NCBI RefSeq assembly: GCF_003413745.1
Contig: NZ_QVID01000001.1
Span: 310,001-374,000 of the forward strand
Direction: 5' to 3'
DNA from: Marixanthomonas ophiurae
GTDB taxonomy: Bacteria > Bacteroidota > Bacteroidia > Flavobacteriales > Flavobacteriaceae
Length of the DNA: 64,000 nucleotides
The position numbers and the translations under genes were made by a program. Positions within the stretch are counted from its first letter, which is position 1, and every line of letters starts with the position of its first letter. The notes beneath the pieces were generated by a model. It was not told the origin of the DNA, ran no database searches, and worked only from the letters and a program-made list of their open reading frames with translations. Positions 8,559-17,053 of this stretch are shown here, piece by piece.

Positions 8559-9515
8559 TTAACTTGCTTTTGCAACGTTTTTATTTGCTTTCTTTTCGGC
8601 GTGTGCCATTGCTGCATCTCGAACCCACTCGCCATTTTCCCAAGCATCTACTCTCGCTTTCATACGTTCTTTATTACAAGGGCCGTGACCTTTTACTACT
8701 TGCCAAAATTCATCCCAATCAATCTCACCAAAATCATAATGACCTGTTTCTTCATTAAACTTCATATCTGGATCTGGAATTGTTAACCCCAAAATATCAG
8801 CTTGGGGCACAGTTTGATCTATAAATTGTTGACGCAATTCGTCATTCGATTTACGCTTCAATTTCCATTTCATGGATTGCTCCGTATGAACAGATTCAGC
8901 ATCGGTAGGACCCAACATCATTAAACTTGGCCACCACCAACGGTTTAAGGCATCTTGCGCCATTTCTTTTTGTTCATCTGTCCCCTTACAAAGCGTTAGC
9001 ATAATTTCATATCCTTGACGCTGGTGAAAACTTTCTTCCTTACAAACACGGACCATCGCACGTGCGTACGGACCAAAAGATGTATTACACAAGGGCACTT
9101 GGTTAATAATTGCTGCTCCATCTACTAACCAACCAATAGCACCCATATCGGCCCACGTTACTGTTGGATAATTGAAAATAGATGAATATTTTGCTTTCCC
9201 AGAATGCAATTGCTCGTACATTTCCTCGCGAGAAATCCCTAAGGTTTCACAGGCAGAATATAAATACAATCCGTGCCCTGCTTCATCTTGAACTTTCGCT
9301 AATAAAGCCGCTTTTCTACGTAAAGAAGGTGCTCTGGTAATCCAATTCCCTTCAGGTAGCATCCCGATAATTTCGGAATGTGCGTGCTGGGATATTTGGC
9401 GAATGTGGGTTTTTCTATATTTCTCCGGCATCCAATCTTTCGGCTCTATTTTCTCGTCACGTGCAATACGTGCTTCAAATATTTCTTCTAAATTTTTTAC
9501 TTCTTGTTCACTCAT
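8559..9515 (-). CDS. paaA: PaaA, catalytic diiron subunit of phenylacetyl-CoA epoxidase
   Basis: 318-residue ferritin-like catalytic subunit that inserts oxygen into phenylacetyl-CoA. The sequence contains [20 protein letters not shown] (QHAHSEI just before it), [18 protein letters not shown] with the ExxH ligand pair, and [16 protein letters not shown] with a second ExxH-type pair. It ends in a Lys/Ala-rich tail ([11 protein letters not shown]). Length is near the E. coli protein (309 aa). It follows paaE after a 57-bp gap and runs directly into paaB. Confidence 0.95.
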   Translation of the reverse strand: MSEQEVKNLEEIFEARIARDEKIEPKDWMPEKYRKTHIRQISQHAHSEIIGMLPEGNWITRAPSLRRKAALLAKVQDEAGHGLYLYSACETLGISREEMYEQLHSGKAKYSSIFNYPTVTWADMGAIGWLVDGAAIINQVPLCNTSFGPYARAMVRVCKEESFHQRQGYEIMLTLCKGTDEQKEMAQDALNRWWWPSLMMLGPTDAESVHTEQSMKWKLKRKSNDELRQQFIDQTVPQADILGLTIPDPDMKFNEETGHYDFGEIDWDEFWQVVKGHGPCNKERMKARVDAWENGEWVRDAAMAHAEKKANKNVAKAS

Positions 9516-9572
9516 AATCAGTTTATTTAAAATCTCGTCCTAAAGTGGATGAGATTCCCGTCTACACGAGAA
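9516..9572. other. paaE-paaA gap with decayed palindromes
   Basis: 57-bp gap unlike the other paa gaps. It holds two imperfect inverted repeats: ATCTCGTCC / GTGGATGAGAT around 9532-9552, and ATTCCCGT / ACGAGAAT around 9551-9570. The second looks like a worn copy of the ATTCCCGxxx...GGGAAT repeats I recall as common in Bacteroidota genomes. No gene is apparent. Confidence 0.35.
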
Positions 9573-10646
9573 TTAAACATCAAAATCTACTTTTACTTTT
9601 GAAGATGTTGGCACTGCTTGACAACTTAATACAAAGTCTTGCGCCACCTCATGATCTTCCAAAGCATAATTTATTTTCATTTCTACATCACCTTCTAATA
9701 TCTTGCATTTACAGGTACTGCAAACACCGCCTTTACAGGCAAATGGCAAATCGGCTCCATTGTTTAAGGCCGCATCGAGAATGTTGTCAAAGTCTTTAGT
9801 CATGATAAACTCGAACTCCTTCCCACCATCTACAATGGTTACTTCTACTCCTTCTACATTTTGTTTTGCGAGTCGTTCTGCGCGTTTTTTATCTTCTTCT
9901 GAAAGACCGGTTACAAATAATTCAAAATGAATTAAGTTTTTTGGCAATCCAGCTTCCACTAAGTAATTACTAACGTATTGTACCATTTGCTCCGGACCAC
10001 ATAAAAACACTTCGCTAGTATCTGGAATATCGATAAACGTATCGGTTAATACTTTCATCTTTTCGTCGTCAAATCGTCCATTTAGCAACTCGATATCGCG
10101 TCTTTCTTTTGTAAGGAAATAATAGATTTCTAGTCTTCCAAAATATTGGTTACGAAGCTGTTCTAACTCTTCCTTAAAGATAATGGATTTTGCGGTTTTA
10201 TTCACATAAAACAACTTGCAAGTAGCTTTAGGCTCTAATGCTAAATGTGCTTTTAACATGGACAACACAGGAGTGATTCCACTTCCTGCTGCGAAAAAAA
10301 GATAGTTTTTCTCTTTCTCCGGCTCAGCATCTACTCCAAACATTCCGCTAGGCTCCATAACTTCTAAAGTGTCTCCAGCTGCTAACTGTTCGTTTACGTA
10401 GGTAGAAAATTTACCCCCGAAAATTTGCTTTACGGCCACTTTCCATTCTTTGTCCGCCGGACTAGAGCATAGACTATATGATCGGCGCGTGTCTTCGCCA
10501 TCAATGTCAGCTTTTAGGGTTAGGTGTTGCCCTTGACGGAAGTTAAACTCCTCCGAAAGGTCTTCAGGCACGTCAAATGTGATCACAGAACAATCGTCTG
10601 TTTCTTTATAAACGTCCTTTACTTGTAATTTGTGAAATTTTGCCAC
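9573..10646 (-). CDS. paaE: PaaE, NADPH reductase of phenylacetyl-CoA epoxidase
   Basis: 357-residue electron-transfer subunit that passes electrons from NADPH via FAD and a 2Fe-2S cluster to PaaA. The FAD motif RRSYSLCSSP, the NAD(P)-binding AAGSGITPVLSML and the plant-type ferredoxin cluster CKGGVCSTCKCKI near the C-terminus are intact. The start is GTG at 10646 (MAKFHKLQV); no ATG is available nearby in frame. It is the first gene of the operon and begins about 17-25 bases after a strong promoter-like box overlapped by a PaaR-like operator. Confidence 0.94.
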   Translation of the reverse strand: MAKFHKLQVKDVYKETDDCSVITFDVPEDLSEEFNFRQGQHLTLKADIDGEDTRRSYSLCSSPADKEWKVAVKQIFGGKFSTYVNEQLAAGDTLEVMEPSGMFGVDAEPEKEKNYLFFAAGSGITPVLSMLKAHLALEPKATCKLFYVNKTAKSIIFKEELEQLRNQYFGRLEIYYFLTKERRDIELLNGRFDDEKMKVLTDTFIDIPDTSEVFLCGPEQMVQYVSNYLVEAGLPKNLIHFELFVTGLSEEDKKRAERLAKQNVEGVEVTIVDGGKEFEFIMTKDFDNILDAALNNGADLPFACKGGVCSTCKCKILEGDVEMKINYALEDHEVAQDFVLSCQAVPTSSKVKVDFDV

Positions 10647-10669
10647 AGTTGTTTGTCGTATTTATTACA

Positions 10670-10690
10670 CAAAACTAACGATTGTTAGTT
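10670..10690 (-). promoter_or_regulatory. paa operon promoter with PaaR-like operator
   Basis: On the minus strand TAGTTTTG (10670-10677) matches the Bacteroidota TAnnTTTG box, with a CTTG about 20 bp upstream. Overlapping it is the palindrome AACTAACGATTGTTAGTT (10673-10690; 7-bp perfect arms, 4-bp centre). Its core CTAACGATTGTTAG differs at one position from CNAACGNNCGTTNG, the operator I recall for the TetR-family repressor PaaR of Thermus thermophilus, which is relieved by phenylacetyl-CoA. Repression by such a protein is inferred; no regulator gene lies in the window. Confidence 0.6.
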
Positions 10691-10836
10691 AGAATTACAA
10701 GCCATTTTCTGTTAAGACTTTATTTAATCCACCCCTTAAAAATCAAAGTATTACGCCAATTTGTTAAATTGAGTTAAGTGTAGTATCTTACTTACTGCTA
10801 ATCTCCCCAAAATGTATAGTCCATATATATTCGGAG

Positions 10837-12873
10837 ATGAAATTCATAAATTTTTCGATAGTTAAGTTTTCGGTATTTCTAACATTAGGAATTCTTTCGG
10901 CTTTTTTTATTCCCACAAGCACCTTTCTTCTGCCATTTTTATTCTTTGGTTTCCTAATTCTTTTTGTGATCTGGATTGTTGAAAGAAAACGACTTCAAAA
11001 ATCAATCTTTTTTGGAATTCTAACCTATCTTGTTTTCTTCGGAATTGGCTTTGTTTGTTATCAATTACAACTTCCTAAATTTCAAGACGAGCATTATTCG
11101 CACGTTCTTTCAAAAGGAGGTACTTCTGAAACATCTTTGCTTTCTTTAAAAATTACAGAAGTTTTAAAACCGGATCGCTATAACCATAAATATTTAGCAG
11201 AATGTATATCTGTCAATAAAACAGAAACAACTGGTAAAATATTACTGAATATTCAAAAAGATTCTACCTCAACAGAATATACTATTGACGATGTACTATT
11301 AATTTCTGAAAAAGTAATCAGCATCCCAAAACCGTTGAATCCACATCAATTTGATTATTCAGCATATATGAAAAAACTTGGGGTGTATTATCAAGTCCGA
11401 AGTGAATCTCAAGCTATTTTAGTTTTTGAAAAAGGTAGCAAAACCATTCGTGGAAGCGCAGAGAGCTTTCGAAACCATTTAATTGCCAAACTCAACAAAA
11501 GCAATATTACCGATAATGAACGATCCATTATCCAGGCTTTGGTTTTGGGGCAGCGACGGGATATTGACAAAGAGTTGTACGCCGATTATGCTGCTGCGGG
11601 AGCAGTTCATATTCTAGCTGTTTCAGGATTACACGTCGGGATTTTATTTTTTATTCTGAAATGGCTGTTCTCCCCTTTGGGAAACTTACGCTATGGAAAA
11701 CAATTGAAATCCATCGTGATTATTGGCTTTTTGTTTGGCTTTGCATTGTTGGCAGGGTTGTCACCTTCGGTGGTACGAGCTGCTACCATGTTTTCACTGT
11801 TTCTATTTGCCGAACAGTTAAAACGCCCTACAAATAGTATTAATACACTTTTTATATCGTATTTGTTTTTACTTATTATCAATCCATTATGGTTGTTTCA
11901 TGTTGGGTTTCAATTAAGCTACCTAGCGGTCTTCTTTATATTGTTGATTCAACCTAAGTTATTTAGGTATTGGTATCCTAAAAATAGAATTATACGTAAA
12001 GTCTGGGTGATTATTACCGTATCTATCGCTGCGCAAATAGGAGTTTTACCGTTAAGTCTATTCTACTTTCATCAATTTCCCGGATTATTTTTATTGACCA
12101 ATATTGTTGTGCTTCCATTCTTAGGAGTGTTATTGGGGTTTGGGTTATTAATTGTTTTATTAGTTTCGATAAACATGCTTCCTATCTGGTTATCTGAAAT
12201 TTATAACCACATAGTTTTATCGCTAAACAAATTTATAAGCTGGGTTGCCAAGCAAGACGCTTTTTTATTTCAGGATATTCATTTTTCAGAAGAAAAAGTG
12301 TTGGTTTCTTATTTGTTTATAGTTGCAACCATCTTACTTTGGAAACAGCACTCCTTTCATCGCTTAATGGTTTGTTTATTGAGTATTTGTTTGTTGATAG
12401 GTATATTTATCTGGGATAGGTGGGAAGCTTCAGGGAACGAACTAATCGTATTTCAGAAAAGCAGAAACACAATAATAGGAGTTAAAAATGGAGATAATTT
12501 ATTGCTTTTAAAACCTGATACTCTTTCAGAGACTGCAAAGAATGCATTCCCAATTAAAGGGTATCGGACTGCCAAACAAATTGAAAGTTATTCAGAACAG
12601 CTACTTCCGAAGGTATTCTCATATAACAACCAAAACATATTGGTTTTGGATAGTTTAGCAGTATATCCCAAAACTGCGAAAATTGATATAATACTACTCA
12701 TACAAAGCCCAAGAGTAAACTTAGAACGGTTAATTGATAGCTTGCAGCCCAAACAAATTATTGCTGATGGAAACAATTATAAAACATATGTAACACGTTG
12801 GCGCACTACCTGCAAACAGAAAAAGCTCCCCTTTTACCATACCGGTACCAAGGGAGCCTTCATTCTAGAGTAG
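10837..12873 (+). CDS. comEC: ComEC/Rec2-family DNA uptake channel
   Basis: 678-residue polytopic inner-membrane protein of the ComEC family, which moves single-stranded DNA into the cytoplasm in competent bacteria. Hydrophobic N-terminus, then a soluble OB-like DUF4131 region (about residues 90-200). The Competence domain has the hallmark AVHILAVSGLHVG and many membrane spans to about residue 530. The C-terminal 140 residues look like a degenerate metallo-beta-lactamase fold (SLAVYP, LLIQSPRVNLERL) without HxHxDH. From memory this is usual in Bacteroidota ComEC. It is divergent from paaE and convergent with the thioredoxin gene. Confidence 0.93.
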   Translation: MKFINFSIVKFSVFLTLGILSAFFIPTSTFLLPFLFFGFLILFVIWIVERKRLQKSIFFGILTYLVFFGIGFVCYQLQLPKFQDEHYSHVLSKGGTSETSLLSLKITEVLKPDRYNHKYLAECISVNKTETTGKILLNIQKDSTSTEYTIDDVLLISEKVISIPKPLNPHQFDYSAYMKKLGVYYQVRSESQAILVFEKGSKTIRGSAESFRNHLIAKLNKSNITDNERSIIQALVLGQRRDIDKELYADYAAAGAVHILAVSGLHVGILFFILKWLFSPLGNLRYGKQLKSIVIIGFLFGFALLAGLSPSVVRAATMFSLFLFAEQLKRPTNSINTLFISYLFLLIINPLWLFHVGFQLSYLAVFFILLIQPKLFRYWYPKNRIIRKVWVIITVSIAAQIGVLPLSLFYFHQFPGLFLLTNIVVLPFLGVLLGFGLLIVLLVSINMLPIWLSEIYNHIVLSLNKFISWVAKQDAFLFQDIHFSEEKVLVSYLFIVATILLWKQHSFHRLMVCLLSICLLIGIFIWDRWEASGNELIVFQKSRNTIIGVKNGDNLLLLKPDTLSETAKNAFPIKGYRTAKQIESYSEQLLPKVFSYNNQNILVLDSLAVYPKTAKIDIILLIQSPRVNLERLIDSLQPKQIIADGNNYKTYVTRWRTTCKQKKLPFYHTGTKGAFILE

Positions 12874-12900
12874 TGAAACACTTAACTAAAAACCCTACTC

Positions 12901-13437
12901 TTAAAAAGTGCCTTCAAAGTTTTTTTGGTATTCCTGCCAAGCTTCGGCAGTTGTTAGTTTTTTATAATCGTCGTTTGCTATCATTTTAAGATATATCTCC
13001 AATTGTTCGGGTGTTTTATATCCTGGAATTGCTTGTATTAGTTTCCCATCATTTTCAAAAAAAACCAAACTTGGATATCCAGTTACTTTTAACGCATGTG
13101 CAAATAGATGTTGCGAATTGCGGCCCTTTCTTCCTTCTTGGTAATTAGGATTGGTATAAGTAAAATCCTGATAGGTTACTTCTTCTGTGCCTTCAGCATT
13201 AAATTTCACCGCATAATAATTGTCATTTATATAATCTATCACATCTTTATCAGTAAATGTTTTCTTATCCATTAATTTACAAGGACCGCACCAATGTGTA
13301 TAGACATCAACAATAATTTTTTTGGGTGTTGTCTCTTGAGCCGCCAAGGCTTCGTTCATCGTCATCCAGTTTATTTTTTGGGCTGTAACCGATGTTGTAA
13401 ATATTAGTAAAAAAAGGAGGAGTAAGTTGTTTTTCAT
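12901..13437 (-). CDS. Exported thioredoxin-fold protein
   Basis: 178 residues with a signal peptide (MKNNLLLLFLLIFTTSVTAQ) and a thioredoxin domain whose redox centre is HWCGPCKLM. The cis-Pro region is VTGYPSLVFF. Probably a periplasmic thiol reductase or thioredoxin-like protein; the substrate is unknown. The frame is open 16 codons upstream of this ATG, but that stretch lies on a terminator hairpin (13468-13499) and would spoil the signal peptide, so ATG 13437 is preferred. It is separated from the POT operon by that terminator. Confidence 0.9.
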   Translation of the reverse strand: MKNNLLLLFLLIFTTSVTAQKINWMTMNEALAAQETTPKKIIVDVYTHWCGPCKLMDKKTFTDKDVIDYINDNYYAVKFNAEGTEEVTYQDFTYTNPNYQEGRKGRNSQHLFAHALKVTGYPSLVFFENDGKLIQAIPGYKTPEQLEIYLKMIANDDYKKLTTAEAWQEYQKNFEGTF

Positions 13438-13467
13438 ATTGGATTTATTATCTGTTTTTATGTCAAC

Positions 13468-13499
13468 AAAAAACGTTCCACACAAAGGGAACGTTTTTT
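13468..13499 (-). terminator. Rho-independent terminator after the POT operon
   Basis: Perfect stem AAAAAACGTTCC / GGAACGTTTTTT with an 8-base loop. It sits 21 bp after the stop of the upstream transporter gene. A/T runs on both sides make it potentially bidirectional, but only the minus-strand operon reaches it. Confidence 0.85.
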
Positions 13500-13519
13500 A
13501 TTATAATTTGTTGTGTTAC

Positions 13520-15607
13520 TTATCTAACTCCATGCATTAATCGTTTTAAAACTGGATTAAGTGCTAAAATTAATAAGCCCGCAACAGTCGGTACCACTGT
13601 AAATATCAAGAAAAACGTTGATAGCGAATACTCCTCTGTTATATTTTCAATTTGACCACCTACTACGGCCGCTAATTTATTACCAATAGCAATAGCCAAG
13701 TACCACATACCAAACATGAGTGCAATCATTCTTGCCGGAACTAGTTTAGACACATAAGATAACCCTACAGGTGATAAACATAGCTCTCCAAGGGTGTGGA
13801 ATAAGTAGGCAAAGATTAACCAGATCATACTTACTTTCACGCCTGCGGTAATTCCATATGATCCATATGCCAACAACCCGAATCCAATTGCCATAATAAT
13901 AAGCCCTAAAGCATATTTTACAGCTGCTGATGGATTGTATTTACTATCCCACCATTTTGAGAAAAAGGATGCAAAGGCAATAATAAAAAATGAATTTAAA
14001 ATACTAAACCAAGACACGGTTATCTCTACTTGGTTGTCTTTTATTTCGGTTACCGTAGCTTCTACTATACCACTATCTCTATCTTGAGCAATGGCGTTTT
14101 CTTTAGCAAAAGCAACTTTCTCTTCATTTAAATACCCAAAAATTGTCCCTTCATTGTTTTTGGTAATGATATTTATAGTAGAACCTACTTGAAAATCTTT
14201 AGGTTCAGAAATGGATGTAACACGATCTACTACAGTTACTCCTGTTTCTATATTAGTGTTTTCGGTAATGGGAATATAGTCAAAAGTCTCATTACCTTCA
14301 TCATCGGTATTTTGCACCTCAATAGCTTTATAAGACACATCGTAAGCAGTAGTAGTAAGATCTCTATTTAACATCCACCCAACAAGACCCCACATACCTA
14401 AAAAGCATATAGCTAATACAATGTTAGACCCTGGAATGGTTTTGTATGTTTTTTTCCATAATAAAAACAACACGTAAGTAATTATTGCTAAAGGCACTAC
14501 AGTTAATAAAATATTGACTATGTTATAGATTACTGCAGCGTTACCACTTAACACTCTATCTACATTATCTCTTGCAAATAAAATTAATGAAGAGGCTCCT
14601 TGCTCAAAAGAAAGCCAGAAAAATACGGTAAAGAAAGCAAATATTACAAAGGCGATCATCCGGTCGCGCACTATTTTAGTATATCGTGAAATACGTCTGA
14701 TGACCAATACCAAAAATAGCAGGAGACCAATTAACACTGTAACTATTTGTCCTGATAGACCAAAAGCTTCATATGGGAAGAGGTTTACATTTCCAATTTT
14801 TGAAAGCGGATCGTTAATTAAATATCCTAACCCAATTAAAGAGGTTATTACAATTAATACCTTATCAAGAATAGTGAACGGATTTTCTTTCTCTTCAGCT
14901 TCTTTAGTGTCATTTTTTGCACTTTTTTCATTTATGTTTTGTGGCAATTCAACTTCGTGTTCTTTTGTAGGTTTTGCACCTATTTTACCAAACAAGTTTT
15001 TAGAAAACCAAAATTGTAAAGTACCCAATAACATAAAAATTCCAGCCAAACCAAAGCCCCAAGACCATCCTACACGCTCAGCCAAGTAACCACAAAGCAT
15101 CATTCCGAAGAATGCACCTGCGTTTACCCCCATATAGAAAATGGTATAAGCCCCATCTTTCTTTTCAGGGTTTTTCTTATACATTTCAGAAATAATAGAG
15201 GTAATGTTGGGCTTAAAGAACCCAGTACCAATAACCAATAACGCCAAACCAACATATAAGGAAGCTTCGGTTTCTAACGCCATACTGGCATGGCCTAGTG
15301 TCATAATTAAAGCTCCAATTACAACTGCCGAACGGTATCCGGTTAGTTTATCGGCTATAATTCCTCCTAAAATAGGGGTTAGATATAACAAACCTGCATA
15401 GGTTCCGAAAAGTGCTCCAGCATTTGCTGCGGTCCATTCCCACCCGGGATTATAACCAATAGCAGCCATGGTTAAAAAGTTAACTAATAGAACGCGCATT
15501 CCATAGAATGAAAAACGTTCCCACATTTCGGTAAAGAAGAGAACAAACAATCCCGCAGGATGCCCCATTACTTTATCTTTAAACAGGTTTTCAATATCTG
15601 TATTCAT
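13520..15607 (-). CDS. POT-family peptide/H+ symporter with extra loop domain
   Basis: 695-residue major-facilitator protein of the proton-dependent oligopeptide transporter family. It shows the signature FFTEMWERFSFYGMR near the N-terminus, the YTIFYMGVNAGAF segment and FHTLGELCLSPVGLS near the C-terminus. Compared with its 464-residue neighbour it has a charged cytoplasmic linker around residues 215-245. It also has an insertion of about 118 residues (about 412-530: YDVSYKAIEVQNTDDEG to QVEITVSW) between membrane spans, rich in beta-prone and acidic residues. Substrate is probably di/tripeptides, consistent with the DPP-IV two genes upstream. Confidence 0.92.
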   Translation of the reverse strand: MNTDIENLFKDKVMGHPAGLFVLFFTEMWERFSFYGMRVLLVNFLTMAAIGYNPGWEWTAANAGALFGTYAGLLYLTPILGGIIADKLTGYRSAVVIGALIMTLGHASMALETEASLYVGLALLVIGTGFFKPNITSIISEMYKKNPEKKDGAYTIFYMGVNAGAFFGMMLCGYLAERVGWSWGFGLAGIFMLLGTLQFWFSKNLFGKIGAKPTKEHEVELPQNINEKSAKNDTKEAEEKENPFTILDKVLIVITSLIGLGYLINDPLSKIGNVNLFPYEAFGLSGQIVTVLIGLLLFLVLVIRRISRYTKIVRDRMIAFVIFAFFTVFFWLSFEQGASSLILFARDNVDRVLSGNAAVIYNIVNILLTVVPLAIITYVLFLLWKKTYKTIPGSNIVLAICFLGMWGLVGWMLNRDLTTTAYDVSYKAIEVQNTDDEGNETFDYIPITENTNIETGVTVVDRVTSISEPKDFQVGSTINIITKNNEGTIFGYLNEEKVAFAKENAIAQDRDSGIVEATVTEIKDNQVEITVSWFSILNSFFIIAFASFFSKWWDSKYNPSAAVKYALGLIIMAIGFGLLAYGSYGITAGVKVSMIWLIFAYLFHTLGELCLSPVGLSYVSKLVPARMIALMFGMWYLAIAIGNKLAAVVGGQIENITEEYSLSTFFLIFTVVPTVAGLLILALNPVLKRLMHGVR

Positions 15608-15628
15608 ATACTTCGTGTAAAAAAGGAG

Positions 15629-17023
15629 TTAGTTGATTTTTTCGTCTGCCAGTTCGTAATTTTCCTGCTCTAACATTTCACGTTCGTTGTCTTCGGCACC
15701 GTGTGTAAGTTTCTCTAGTTTCTTTCTGAAAACCATTACTAATAAACCAAAAGCGACACAGAAAACAGCTATACCTGTAAACACAGTGTATTCACCAAGG
15801 TCTGATGCAGACTCACCTAACAATCCAGCTACTTTATTACCAAGACCTGTCATTGCGAAATAAACACCCATCATTAACGAAGCATATTTAAGCGGTGCTA
15901 ATTTAGTGATATAAGAAAGCGCTACAGGTGAAAGACATAATTCTCCAATAGTATGGAACAGATATGCTGCTACTAACCAGTACATTGCAGATGATCCTGA
16001 GTTATTAAATTCAGCTGTTGCTCCCGTCATAAAAAAGAACCCAGCACCCATAATTATAAGTCCGATACACATCTTAAAAAGAGATGTTGAAACTTTTCCT
16101 TTTAATTTTCGCTTTGCCCAATAGGCAGCCACTATCGTACCAAAAATAATAATAAACATAGCGTTAAGGGATTGAAACCAAGAGGCGGGAACTTCCCAGC
16201 CCATTAGCATCCTATTTGTTTTTTCGGAAGCATAGATATTCATTAATCCTCCAGCTTGCTCAAAAGCACCCCAGAAAACGATTACCATTAAAAAGGATAT
16301 AAACAATACAACAACGCGATCTTTTTCCTTTTTATTTAATGGACGTTTCATTGCTGCTTTTTCTTCTTCATTTTCTGATGTATTGGTATTATTACCAACA
16401 TACTTTAAATGCTTTTGACCTAGCACATATTGTAACAAACCTAAAGCCATACCTATACCTGCTAATCCAAATCCATAATGCCAGCCATATACTTCACCTA
16501 CATAACCAACTATTAAACTGGAAAGAAAAGCTCCTACATTAATACCTATATAAAAAATGGTAAATCCTTTATCTCTTCTTATATCTCCTTTTTTATATAA
16601 ACCACCTACCATGGTTGAAATATTAGGCTTCAGCATTCCTACACCAGCTACAATAAGACCAAGACCTGTGTAAAAAGCCCACATTTCTTCAACGGCCAAA
16701 ATACTGTGACCAGCTACTAATAGAATTCCACCATATAAAACAGATTTTTTCTGCCCTAAAAACTTATCGGCTATCCAACCTCCAGGGATGGAAGCAACAT
16801 ACACCAGCATCGTGTACCAACCATAAAGCTGTAAAGCTTCATTGTTAGTCCATCCTAACCCTGCATTATCATCAACGGTCTCAGCTACTAAATAAAGTAC
16901 TAGTATTGCACGCATTCCATAGTAAGAAAAACGCTCCCACATTTCGGTGAAAAATAGAATGTATAGCCCTACTGGATGGCCAAATAGTTCTTTCTGTTTT
17001 TTATATTGCATTGTATCTGCCAT
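15629..17023 (-). CDS. POT-family peptide/H+ symporter
   Basis: 464-residue proton-coupled oligopeptide transporter of standard length. The N-terminus has FFTEMWERFSYYGMRAILVL; the middle has FTIFYIGINVGAFLSS; the C-terminal half has FHTIGELCLSPVALSYI. It is a tandem paralogue of the following longer transporter (21-bp gap) and follows the DPP-IV gene after 30 bp. The three probably form a peptide-scavenging operon: periplasmic release of dipeptides followed by uptake. Confidence 0.93.
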   Translation of the reverse strand: MADTMQYKKQKELFGHPVGLYILFFTEMWERFSYYGMRAILVLYLVAETVDDNAGLGWTNNEALQLYGWYTMLVYVASIPGGWIADKFLGQKKSVLYGGILLVAGHSILAVEEMWAFYTGLGLIVAGVGMLKPNISTMVGGLYKKGDIRRDKGFTIFYIGINVGAFLSSLIVGYVGEVYGWHYGFGLAGIGMALGLLQYVLGQKHLKYVGNNTNTSENEEEKAAMKRPLNKKEKDRVVVLFISFLMVIVFWGAFEQAGGLMNIYASEKTNRMLMGWEVPASWFQSLNAMFIIIFGTIVAAYWAKRKLKGKVSTSLFKMCIGLIIMGAGFFFMTGATAEFNNSGSSAMYWLVAAYLFHTIGELCLSPVALSYITKLAPLKYASLMMGVYFAMTGLGNKVAGLLGESASDLGEYTVFTGIAVFCVAFGLLVMVFRKKLEKLTHGAEDNEREMLEQENYELADEKIN

Positions 17024-17053
17024 AATCTTAAAGGATTAGTTTAATTATTCTTT

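Noticed and set aside
8558-8647. Longer start for paaB inside paaA
   Set aside because: The extra 30 residues are unlike PaaB; the ATG at 8557 gives normal family length.
13438-13485. N-terminal extension of the thioredoxin gene
   Set aside because: It covers the terminator stem and would precede a complete signal peptide; ATG 13437 is a better start.
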